A DNA stretch of 64,000 nt, from positions 29,379,249-29,443,248 of the forward strand of contig NC_053141.1 of the NCBI RefSeq assembly GCF_016808335.1. Direction: 5' to 3'. This document shows, piece after piece, positions 45,919 through 56,755 of this stretch (position 1 is the stretch's first letter; each line of letters begins with the position of its first letter). Position numbers and translations under genes: made by a program. This stretch comes from Panicum virgatum. Its lineage: Eukaryota > Streptophyta > Magnoliopsida > Poales > Poaceae. The notes under the pieces are model-generated. The model did not search any database. It saw nothing but the letters and a program-made list of their open reading frames with translations, and had not been told where the DNA came from.

Positions 45919-48900
45919 TGTAACACCCGGTTTATAAAAGAACATAAACCGAGCAATCATATACGTGCCAGGATCAAGTCACACGTATATACAACAGAAT
46001 GAACAGTATGTCATAGCACATATCATGTAAAAAGATATATTAAAGCGAATACGAATGTTATTTATTACAATAATGACAAAAATGTCTGATACAGTGGAAA
46101 CGAAGTACAAAATATGAATAAAGCTCTCCGAAGCTGAAGCAGGGCGCCACAGGGACGTCGACTGGGAGACGAACACCTAGAAGTCCTCGTAGTCCTGGTA
46201 GCGCTGGACGAACTCCCTCGTGTCGGCAGGAACTGAGCAGCAGTAGCGTAGCCAAGAGGAAAAAGTAGAGAAGAGGCAAGGGTGAGTACACAACTTGTAC
46301 TCAACAAGTATAACACAAACTATGAGGCTCTAGGCTGGCTGACTCAACTGCATTAGCTTTTAAGTGTTGGCAAAATTTTATTAAAACTATTTACTACGAG
46401 TTGATGAATTACCATTAACCCAGTTACATAGTAATTAATCAAGTTTAATCATATCACTAATGAGAAACCAAACCAAAACCAAGCCACCAAGGTAAACCCC
46501 GAGAAGCACCTCCCTCGTCGGAAGGAGATAACTTCACTAATCAAAAGGAGGATCTGGGCCGCTCATAACCGTGAGCACGGCTAGTATACCAGTTTTACAC
46601 TCTGCAGAGGTTGCACATCTTTACCCACAAGTCGTGAGCTACGCCAGTTGTTCATCACACTTCCTTAGGTGAGATGACCAGCGACTCACTACGAGGCCTT
46701 TACAAAGAAACTCGTTGGTAGGGAGTAACCGCGAGGGTGGATCAGCGACTATGGAGCAGGTCTAGTGGGCGTCAAGACACGTAGCACAGACGAGGCCACT
46801 CAGCACGAGGGCCATAGAAGCTTACCGCCCCTGCCCCGCAGGTAAGTTACTCCAAACCAAAAAGATCTAATTATTACGCCAAGTCTATCCCATTCTAGCC
46901 TTGTGGTAGCGCTGTTGTCCCAGGTTGTCGCTCTATGAACCGGTCCTTATGGAGAGTGGCCAACCAAGCACTAAGCACCGTGCTGGCCCCCTAAACCATG
47001 TTTCTACAAAAACCATATTTTAACGAGACGTGAGTCACTCAAGCACGAAGCACAGAGGACCACTCTCAGAATTAAGTTCAAGTAAACCATTAATCGAATT
47101 AATTAAAAAGGACCAAAGTGTGTTATAGCGCAGCAACCTAGCACAACTAACCAAAATGCAACCCAAAGGCATATATAAAGGATATAAAGTGGCTAGGAAG
47201 TCCTTATAGGCATACAGTATTAAAATGCAGTATGAAATGATATTTAAAGTGATAGGTTGTTCATGTTATACTTGCCTTCCTCGTACTGCTCTGGCTGCTG
47301 CTCAAACTGATCCGAAGACGGCTGCTCCGGGTACTGGTACTGGGGCTCCTCAGATGGATCAACGTCTACTCACGAACACATGGCCAAAACAATGCACAAT
47401 AATAAGCATACAAGCAAACTCTAACAAAAACTAAAGAACAGTACATCAATACATGAAAACAGCACACTAAACTAGTTTAAAACTATTCTACGCGTCACAA
47501 CGATCGCGTGGACATAAAGAACGCTAAAAACGGAGCTAAAACGCGTATTCTAGGCCAAAAACAAGGTTCAGGGGCTTATTTGCAATAAAAACAGGGTTCC
47601 AGGGACTTTTCTGCTAAAACCGAGGGCTAAAACGTAAATAAATGTTAACTCCAGGGTCTAACTCATAAAAGAACCAGGGCTGGACGGCGGGTTTAAATCT
47701 GGTAAAACTCAGGGGGCTACGCGTTAAAATCAGGACCTCTGCGTAAATATTTTTGAACAAGTTCGGACTGCGGGTTGATTTCAACAGAACCAGGGGTCTC
47801 TTTAACAAAAGTACCGGCCGAACCGGTACGCGCGGTTTCTGGCCGCTGGATCTAGATCTGAGGGTCTAGATCTAATGGATCCCAGACCTAATCTGGCGCG
47901 TTGATCCAAGATCCGGCGGTCCGGGGCAAAGGGGCGCGGGGTGGCGGCGGAACGTCGCCGGAGAAACCTTCCCCGCGGCGGCGCCTCGCCGGAGAGGCCC
48001 GAAATCGGCCATCCTGGGGTCGAATCGATGGTTTATTGGGTCGGGAGGACTCCACGCAACATGCGTGATCCACTGGGAGGTTTTCCGGGGCTCAGGGAGG
48101 CTCGGCTGGGGCTCGCCATGGCGCGGGGCGGAGCTGAGTGGTGGTGCTCGCCGGCGCAGGGCGATTCGGGGTCTCTCGGGGCTACAACTACCAAATTCTA
48201 GCGCCAAAAGGAGCGGGAGGAGTTGCGGGTGCTCACCAGGCTTGGAAACGAAGGAAAGGGCCGGGCGAAGTCGATGGCGAGGCTGACCGGCGGCGGAGCG
48301 GGGACGGTGATCGCGGGCGGGGTTCGGCGGCCGTCCTCCGGGCGCCTGGACTCCGCGGGTCGGCTCGTAGGGCACCTGCGGTGGTGTCACGAGGTCAGGA
48401 TGGGCTGAAAGCCACCGGCGGCGATGGAAATGCCTCGGCGGAGCTGCTTACCGGCGGTGGGCGCTCTGCTCTGGCAAGGCGGCGGCGCTAGGGTTTGCGG
48501 CGCTGCGGATTGAGGGTGGATGGGTGCAGGGGAAGGCTCGGGCCCCTATTTGTAAGGCGGCGGCCAACCTGGGCGTGCGTGCCCGGGATGGAACCTCGCC
48601 GAGATTTGCGGGCGGGGATCTCGGCCGGGCGTTGCGGGAGGAGGAGGACAGACCTGGCGAGCGGGCCCGGGCTGGCAGCGAGTGGGTGGAGCTGGCGTGT
48701 GGGGCCGGGCTGCAGCGGGAAGACGCGGGCGCTGGCGGAGCGGGCGAGTAACGCCGACAGGTGGGCCAGGGGCGTCGGCGGGAGCGGCCACGAGCGCGTG
48801 GGAGAAGCTGGGCGCTGGGCTGCTGCGAGCGGGGCCCGGTGGCAGGGGCGGGGCGCGTGCTCCGCGGGCTGCTGCGCGAGCGGGAGCGCGGGGCGGGCCG

Positions 48901-49336
48901 GGCCGCGTGACGCGGGGCAGGCCGGGAAGCGGGCCGGCCGGGGGATTGGGCCGCGCATGGGGTTTGCTGGGCCGAGCGGGGAAGAGAGAGCTGGGCCGCG
49001 CTGGCTGGGCTGCGGCGGTTGAGGTTTGGGCCGGGTTTCAAGCTGGGTTGGGTTTTTCTAGTTTTGGGTTTTCTCTTCCTTTCTATTTCTAAACTTTTCT
49101 TCTCCTAATTCAAACAAGGTTTGAATTCAAATACAAATTTGAATTCAACCACACTCAAATAAAAGCATGCACCAGCATGAATGCAACAACAAAGTTTTAA
49201 CCTTAGACAAAATTTTAATAACTTAATGGAACAAAATTAGATTAAAAATGCCAACTAAACACAATAAACCTTAGAAATTTAAATAAAGCCAATTAAATTT
49301 ATTAATAAATGCTGAAATTTAAATTAGGGTGTTACA
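45919..49336 (-). repeat. 5' LTR of element F (3,418 bp)
   Basis: Near-identical to 37324-40741, same length. Differences by eye include 47731 (G against T), 48179 (G against A) and a few transitions. Its exon-like pair lies at 47365-47276 and 46232-46177. Confidence 0.95.
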
Positions 49337-49341
49337 CAAAC

Positions 49342-52300
49342 CCAATCCCGTGGCCCACTTCTCTCACTCAAGCCCAACCCTCTTTTCCCACACGGGCCTA
49401 GCTTTCCCCTCCTCTCCTGGCCCAACAAACCCCGCGGCCCAGCTCCCTTCTCTCCCCGGTCCGCTCTCTCCCTCTTTCCCGCGGCCCAGTGAGCCCAGCC
49501 CGCTCCCACGGTTTCCCTTCCGCGCGGCCCACTCCCGGAGCCCAGCTCCCCGTTCCCCGCTCCCCGCACACCGCTCAGCCCGCAGCCCGCGCTCGTTGCG
49601 TCTCCCACTGACAGACCTGGCCCACGTGTCAGATTCTTCCCTTTCCCGCCCAGGGTCTTCGCCGCGCTCTCCGCTCTGCTCCGTCCGCGCCCTCGCTGAC
49701 CCGTAGCCCCGCTCCACCCCACGCTGGCGCAGGACCCACCGGCCAGCCTGACCGGAGCTCCCCTCCTCCAGAACCTTCCCTACCCGGACCCCGGGATCAC
49801 GCAACAGCCGTTGCTGTGATCCGTTTCCCCCGCCGTTTTCACGACCGCAATCCTCGCCGTGATGGCGTCACGCACGCACGCCCAAGATCCTCGCCCGGCC
49901 TGTATTTGGCGCCGCGCGCCCTCCTGAACCCTACCACGCCTCACTCGGGCCGCCACCGAGCTCCAGCCACACCGGCGCCTTGCTCCGCCGCGCAGAGCAT
50001 CTGCTCCGCCGTGGCCACACCACCCCGTCGTGCAATAGCCCCTGCAAACCACCGCCGCAGCTTCACCCGCGTACCAGGAAGCTCCCAGCGGCCACCATCC
50101 TCGGCTACAACATTTGAAGCGGCCGGATTTGGGCCGGGCACCGCCGCGGGTAGGTCGACCTGTCACCGAAATTCCACGCCGCCGGCGTAGTTCGCCACCT
50201 TCCTGACCCCACAGCACTTCCACAGGGTTGCGACGCTTTGGTTAGGGGGGATCTGAGGCTCGGAGAAGCATCCCGCACCCTGGACCGCGACCTCCGTCCA
50301 GCGCCGCCGCCACGAATCGCCACTCGACCTCGCCGCCAGCACTTCTGCGTCACGCCCCACCCGTTCCAAGCCTCGGTGAGCACCACAACCCCTCCCTGGT
50401 CCTTTTTGCACTAGAACTGGCAGGCTGTAGCCCCTGGGGCCTCTAGAACGCTGCACGCCGGTGAACCCTCGCCTCCCCTCGCCGTGGCGAGCCTGACCCG
50501 TGCCCTGAGCCACCGCCACGAGTGCCCATTAGGGTTACGCACGTCGCGTACTTCCCCCACGGCCAAACCTCATGCGGAACCGAGCCCGGAGTGGCCGATT
50601 TGGCCAACGCCGGCCCTGCTCCACCGCGGAGATTCGACTCCGGCGACTCCCGCCGCCGCCCCGTGCGCCCGAACCCCCTGACCACCCGATCCACCGCGTA
50701 CGCCCCCGATTAGATCTAGTTTACAACAGACCCTAGCCCTCGGATTGTGATCTAACGACCCTGATCCAAAGATACCGCTTCGGCTGGTATTTTTGTTAAA
50801 CAGGCCCCCAGAGTTCTCTGAAATCAACCCGCGGTCCACCTGTGTTCAAAAATAATTACAGTTTAGGCCTGTTTTTAACGCATAGCCCCCTGAGCTCTTT
50901 AGAAATAGTACCCGCAGTCCAGGCTCTGTGTTTTTGCATGCTAGCCCTTAGATCTAATGTTTAATTATGTTTAGGCCCTGGGTTTTTGCAGAGAAGCCCC
51001 TGGAACCTTAGATTTCTTGCAGTTTAGCCCCTAAACCTTGTTTTTAGCCTAGAAAATGCGTTTTAGCTCCGTTTTAGGCGTTTTTTATATCCACGCGATC
51101 GTTGTGACGTGTAAAATAGTGTTAGACTAGTTTAGTGTGCTGTTTTTGTGTATTGATGTACTGTTTCTTAGTTTTTGCTATTGCTTGCATGTATGTTTAT
51201 GTTGTGTTTTGTCCTTGGCCATGTGTTCGTGAGTAGACGTCGATCCATCTGAGGAGCCCCAGTACCAGTACCCGGAACAGCCGTCTTCTGATCACTTTGA
51301 GCAGCAGCAGGAGCAGTACGAGGAAGGCAAGTATAACATGAACAATCTATCACTTTTAAATACACTTTCATACTGCATTTAATATTGTAGGCCTATAAGG
51401 ACTTTCCTAGCCACTTTATATACTTTATATATACCTTTGGGTTGTATTTTGGTTAGTTGTGCTAGGTTGCTGCGCTCTCACACATAATGGTCCTTTTTAA
51501 TTAAATTGATTAATGGTTTACTTGAATTTAATTCTGAGAGTGGCACTCTGTGTGGCTTGAGTGGCTCACTTCTCGTTAAAATTGGTTTTGTTAGAAACAT
51601 AGTTTAGGGGGCCAGCACGGTGCTTACTGCCTGGTTGGCCACTCTCCATAAGGACCGGTTCATAGAGCGACAACCTGGGACAACAGTGCTACCACAAGAC
51701 TGGAATGGGACGGTATTGGCTTACTATTTAGGTCTTTTTGGTTTGGAGTAACTTACCTGCGGGGCAAAGGGTGGTAAGCTTCAATGGTCCCTGCTCCTCC
51801 TGCTTGGTCTGTGCTTGGTTTGCGCACCTGTGCTTGTACCCCTGGAGGTGGGCCCCATCGTCGCTGATCTAACTCTTCGCGGTTACGCCTTACCAACGAG
51901 ATTCTTTGTAACGGCCTCGTAGTGAGTTTGCTAATCATCTCACCTAAGGAAGTGTGATGAACAACTGGCGTAGCTCACGACTTGTGGGTAAAGATGTGCA
52001 ACCTCTGCAGAGTGTAAAACTGGTATACTAGCCATGCTCACAGTTATGAGCGGCCCAGATCCTCCTTTTGATTAGTGGGGTTAGCTCCTTCCGACGAGGG
52101 GGTGCCTCTTGGGGTTTGGTATGGTTGTGGTTTGGTTCTCAGTAGCAACATGATTAATTCTGATTAATTACTATGTAACTGGGTTAATGGTAATTCATCA
52201 ACTCGTAGTAAATAGCTGTAATAAAATTTTGCCAAGACTTAAAAGCTAATGCAGTTGAGTCAGCCAACCTTAGAGCCTCATAGTTTGTGTTATACTTGTT

Positions 52301-52681
52301 GAGTACAAGTTGTGTACTCACTCTTGCCTCTTCTCTACTTTTTCCTCTTGACTACGCTACTGCTGCTCAGTTCCTGCCGACGCGAGGGAGTCGGCTCAGC
52401 GCTACCAGGACTACGAGGACTTCTAGGCGTTCGTCTCCCAGTCGACGTCCCTGTGGCGCCCTGCTCAGCTTCGGAGAGTTTTATCGTATTTTTACTTCGC
52501 TTTCGCTGTATCAGACATTTTTGTCATTAATGTAATAAATAACATTTGTATTCGCTTTATTATATCTTTTTACGTGATATGTGCTATGATATACTGTTCA
52601 TTCTGTTGTATATACGTGTGACTTGATCCTGGCACCTATATGATTGCTCGGTTTATGTTCTTTTATAAACCGGGTGTTACA
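49342..52681 (+). repeat. 3' LTR of element D, final segment
   Basis: Continues the LTR cut at 37323. The exon-like pair lies at 51237-51326 and 52371-52426, both open with an intact GC donor. It ends GGGTGTTACA at 52681, followed by the duplication CAGAT. Confidence 0.93.
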
Positions 52682-52686
52682 CAGAT

Positions 52687-54619
52687 CGAACGGACGAAAA
52701 CAGATCCAGCCCAAGTTAACTCAGGCAGATAACACGGTCAGCGCCAGTCCCTTTTGCAAAAGAACCCCTATAGTTTCCAGTAATCAACCCGCGGTCCTAG
52801 ACAGTTCAGAAGTAATTACAGTTAGGCCCAGCTTTTAGCGTTTAGGCCCCTGACCTTTCCAGAAATAGAACCCGCCATCCAGTCCCTGTAGTTTTGCGAG
52901 TTAGACCCTAGATCTATCCTTTAATTATGTTTTAGCCCCTAGTTTTTGCACAGAAGCCCCTAGAACTCTGTTTTTCTTGCAGTTTAGCCCCTAGACCTTG
53001 TTTTAAGCCTAGTTTTTGCGTTCTAGCTCCGTTTTAGGTGTTCTTTATGTCCACATGATCGTTGTAATGCATAGAATAGTTCTAGCTTAGTTTTGTTTGC
53101 TGTGTTTATGTATTGTTGTACTGTTTCTTAGTGTTTGCCTTTGTTTGCATGTATGTGTATGTGCTGGACTTGTTTTGGCGTAGCGATCGTGAGTAGACGT
53201 TGATCCTTCGGAGGAGTACCAGTACCCAGAGCAGCCACCATCTTCACAGCAGTTTGAGCAATAGGAGAACTTTGAGGAAGGCAAGTATAACATGAACAAC
53301 ACCTATCACCTTTAAATACAATTTCATACTGCATTTTAATATTGTATGCCTATAAGGATTTTCCTAGCCACTTCATATCCTTTATATATCCCTTGGGTTG
53401 CATTTTGGTTAGTTGTGCTAGGTGCCGCACTATAACACACTTGGTCCTTCTTTATTAATTTGATTAATGGTATATGCAACTTAATTCTGGGAGTGGCCCT
53501 CTGTGATCTGTGCTTGAGTGGCTCACGTCTCGTAAAAATTGGTTTTTCTAGAAACATGGTTTAGGGGGCCAGCACGGTGCTTAGTGCTTGGTTGGCCACT
53601 CTCCCTAAGGACCGGTTCATAGAGCGACAACCTGGGACAACAGTGCTACCACAAGACTGGAATGGGACGGTCTTGGCTTACTAATTAGGTCTTTTTGGTT
53701 TGGAGTAGCTTACCTGCGGGGCAAGGGTGGTAAGCTTCAACGGTCCCTGCTCCTCCGGCTTGGTCTGTGCTACGTGTCTTGTACCCCCGTGAGGTGGGCC
53801 CCATCGTCGCTGATCCAACTCTTCGCGGTTACGCCTTACCAACGAGATTCTTTGTAACGGCCTCGTAGTGTGCTTGCTAGCCATCTCTCCTAAGGAAGTG
53901 TGATGAACAACTAGCGTAGCTCACGACTTGTGGATAAAGATGTGCAACCTCTGCAGAGTGTAAAACTGGTATACTAGCCGTGCTCACGGTCATGAGCGGC
54001 CCAGATCCTCCTTTTGATTAGTGGGGTTATCTTCCTTTGATTAGGGGGGTTCCCCAGGTGGTTTGGTTTGGTTCTCAGTAGTTCATAACTAATTTTGATT
54101 AATTACTATGTAACTAGGTTTATGGTAATTCATCCACTTGTAGTAATTAGCTTTAATAAAATTTTGCTAAGATTAAAAGCTAATGCAGTTGAGTTAGCCA
54201 ACCTTAGAGCCTCATAGTTTGTGTTATACTTGTTGATTACAAGTTGTGTACTCACTCTTGCCTACTCTACTCTTTTCCTCTTGTTCTCTTTGGGGATACC
54301 CTACTGCTGCTCAGTTCCCAGCGACGCGGAAGAGTTCACCCGGAGCTACCAAGAGCACGAGGACTTCTGGGCGTTCGTCTCCCAGTCGATGTCCCTGTGG
54401 CGCCCAGCTTCCGAGTTTCGTACTTGTTTTACTCTTCCGCATACTCTGTATCAGACATTTGTCATTTATGTAATAAATAACATTCATACTCACTTTATTA
54501 TATCTTTTTACATGATATGTGCTGTGATATACTGTTCATTCTGTTGTATATACGTGTGACTTGATCCTGGTAGGTATATGATTGCTCGGTTTATGTCCTT
54601 TTATAAATTGGGTGTTACA
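52687..54619 (+). repeat. LTR2 of tandem element C, final segment
   Basis: Resumes LTR2 exactly where 19213 left off and ends GGGTGTTACA; joined length is 3,365 bp. Exon-like segment at 53197-53280 is 84 bases (6 shorter than in A-F, in frame) with one TAG. In the second segment, from 54315, the usual TAG is TGG (54368-54370), so the frame stays open to 54559. Confidence 0.92.
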
Positions 54620-54622
54620 GAG

Positions 54623-54634
54623 TGGTATCAGAGC
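54623..54634 (+). other. primer-binding site of element C, region 2
   Basis: TGGTATCAGAGC after the LTR2 end and a GAG spacer. It shows that LTR2 serves as the 5' LTR of region 2 as well as the 3' LTR of region 1. Confidence 0.92.
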
Positions 54635-55431
54635 TATATCGACTGTAGGACAAAAGCCTAGATAGAACTGATCGAGTTTTACGTCTTCTTCTCTCTAAGC
54701 CTTTTCTGCTGAAACTATTTTGCTATTATATTCCTTGAATTCTAAGATTTTTACTCGTCTTGCCTTGATTTTTCTCTATAGAATAGTTTACGTAGATTCT
54801 GGCCTGAAGCAAGTCGACTGACCATCATAGGTGTAAGCTAAATGACCCCTTTATAATATCACGATAGAACGTTCAGCGACGCGTTGTGTTAGTCGAGTTG
54901 TGTGTTAAACTCGGCCAAAGTGTAATTTTGTATGCCTGTTATTGTGCAAATGTTTGATTTGGATCTTTGGTTGATTGCATAGCTTTGTAGTTAAATTTGT
55001 TTAATGAAAATCAGTCTTAAGTTAAAGTTAACTAATTAATAAAAATGAGATAAATCGTTGGGGGTAAAACTAGGCACTCTGTTTCCCTCTACCTTATCAT
55101 GTCTTGGGTTTCTCCTGTCTTGCTTGTTGAGAAGAAGGATAGTGCGAAGAAGATGTGATACCCAGGGATTCACCGACGAGGACGTCGGTTTCTGTAAGGG
55201 GGTAGGGATGTGACACCCCAGCCTACAGATAGTACGGGAGAATTTGAGAATCTCTCAGACGAGGCAGAAGAGTTATGCTATAGTTCCCTTTTTCGGAGTT
55301 ATGTAACACCTATCTAGAGTTAGCAGCAGTGATGCATGAGCAGTGTTGTCTAATAAGATAGAACCTTACATAGTGGGGTTTTCTCTCTTCTTTGACCTTA
55401 CCAATCTATGCTTCCTTTTATCCCAGCTCAG
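54635..55431 (+). other. chimeric leader of element C, region 2
   Basis: The first 450 bases match the leaders of the autonomous elements. At 55125-55210 follows a foreign 3' end: GAGAAGAAGGATAGTG, GACGAGGACGTCGG, the purine tract GTAAGGGGGTAGGGA and then TGTGACACCCCAGCC, typical of an LTR start. From there to the gag ATG the sequence matches C region 1 and, more loosely, D. No gene is seen. Confidence 0.72.
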
Positions 55432-56652
55432 ATGTCGGCAAAACAAAAAGGCCTTGGAGACAGTGCAATGGGTGATGGTGTTCATGCAACAGTTTCCGTG
55501 GAGCAACCGATAACGGTACAAGATCAGTCTTCGCAAACAACATACCACCCGAAGAATGGTGTGAGAGCTTGCCCGTGTTGCCAATTCTATGGCGTTCCTT
55601 GTCGTCAAGTTCGTGCGACTGAAGATGAAGCCACAACTAGGAGGAACCAGAGGTTGTTCTCCAGTACAAAGAGAAAGATGACTCATCAAGAGCAGCTAGC
55701 AGAGGATTCCCTTTTCCTTGACTTTCCATCAGTTGATGAGCTATAGACCATCCAGAAGAGAAAGGGTCCTGAGTGCTCTAGAGATACACAGGTCAAGAAC
55801 CAAGCCCTCTATGATTATGTTGATGGGTTGACTATCACTATGAAGGTGATTCAGCCACGCGGTCGCAAGGAGTCCAAAAAGCAAGCAGCAGAAATAATGC
55901 AAGATGGGATGTTAAGTTCACAGGGACGTCAACCAAGTAGCACCATTCACCACCACCGCATGTGCTACTAATGCGGGCAAAAAGGTCATTATGCCAAAAG
56001 ATGTCCATAGAAGCGCCTGTCACCGGTAGCACCAGTCCAGGACCTTTAACCAGTCCCGCGTACCAGTGGTGACGAGACCCAGCTTATTTCCGGGAACTGC
56101 TCCAAGCAGGGTGCCCAGAATGATCAGGATCAGCAGCAGGTGATACCAGTGTGCAGTGATCGTACAAAGCGTGAGCGATCCAAGAAGGGACCAAAAGAGT
56201 ACCTCCAGGGTAGAGTTCACCATGTGTCAGCAGAAACCATTCGAGATGATAGTCCAGTCATTCTTGGTATGCTTCCAGTCAACTCATTTCCAGCCTCAGT
56301 GTTGATAGACCCTCGTGCTACACATTCATTCATTAGAACGCAGTTTGTTGCTAAGCATGAGATATTGAAGCTTCCCCTGAGAATGAAAATGGTCGTCAAA
56401 TCATCAGGACAAGAACAGATCTCCAGTTACATATGTCCTCGAGTCAGCATGAGGGTAGGTAAGGCAACCTTCCCGGAGGGCCTTATTGTAATGGAGTCAA
56501 TAGGAATCGACATCATTCTTGGTCAAAATTGGTCAGTTCGAAACAAACTTGTGATGCAGCCTACCAAAAGAGTGGTAAAGGTCCAGACCTCGTCAAGAGA
56601 GCAAATTGAGCATGAGGTTCAACATACTTCCAACTCAAGGAATGTGGTATGA
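55432..56652 (+). pseudogene. gag-protease of element C, copy 2
   Basis: Starts MSAKQKGLGDSAMGDG at 55432 and is collinear with copy 1. It has the Cys-rich segment, a CCHC knuckle whose third residue codon is now TAA (CY*CGQKGHYAKRC) and a protease-like part reading D-P-R-A in place of D-T-G-A. Stops lie at 55744 and in the knuckle region (near 55969, 56008 and 56047); most are C to T changes. The loss of the protease loop is shared with copy 1 and so predates the tandem. Confidence 0.85.
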
Positions 56653-56755
56653 GAATCCGACTCAGGTGTGCGTAGAACTTAATCTCATCCTTGTTTCTCT
56701 TTGCTAGCCAGCCCATCAGAATCTCGGGACGAGATTCCTATAAAGGGGTAGGATT

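Larger units (their letters stand above)
37324..49336 (-). mobile_element. Tekay-like Ty3/gypsy retrotransposon F, young and nearly intact
   Basis: A 12,013-bp element in reverse orientation inside the 3' LTR of D, with perfect CAAAC duplications (37319-37323, 49337-49341). Both LTRs are 3,418 bp and differ at about a dozen sites by eye. It has a primer site, gag intron, complete domain set, chromodomain and polypurine tract. Only two nonsense codons are seen in the coding region. Confidence 0.96.
19214..52681 (+). mobile_element. non-autonomous Tekay-related element D (interrupted by E and F)
   Basis: Inserted in LTR2 of C with duplication TAGAT/CAGAT. Its own sequence is 19214-22425, 34630-37323 and 49342-52681, about 9.2 kb. 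Both LTRs are exactly 3,639 bp after E and F are removed. The short internal region holds a mosaic gag-protease and no RT or integrase. Confidence 0.93.
54620..56755 (+). mobile_element. non-autonomous element C, internal region 2
   Basis: Lies between LTR2 and LTR3. Starts with a tRNA-Met primer site, has a chimeric leader and a gag-protease like region 1, then the tail of pol and a purine tract (TATAAAGGGGTAGGATT). RT, RNase H and integrase are absent. Confidence 0.9.
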
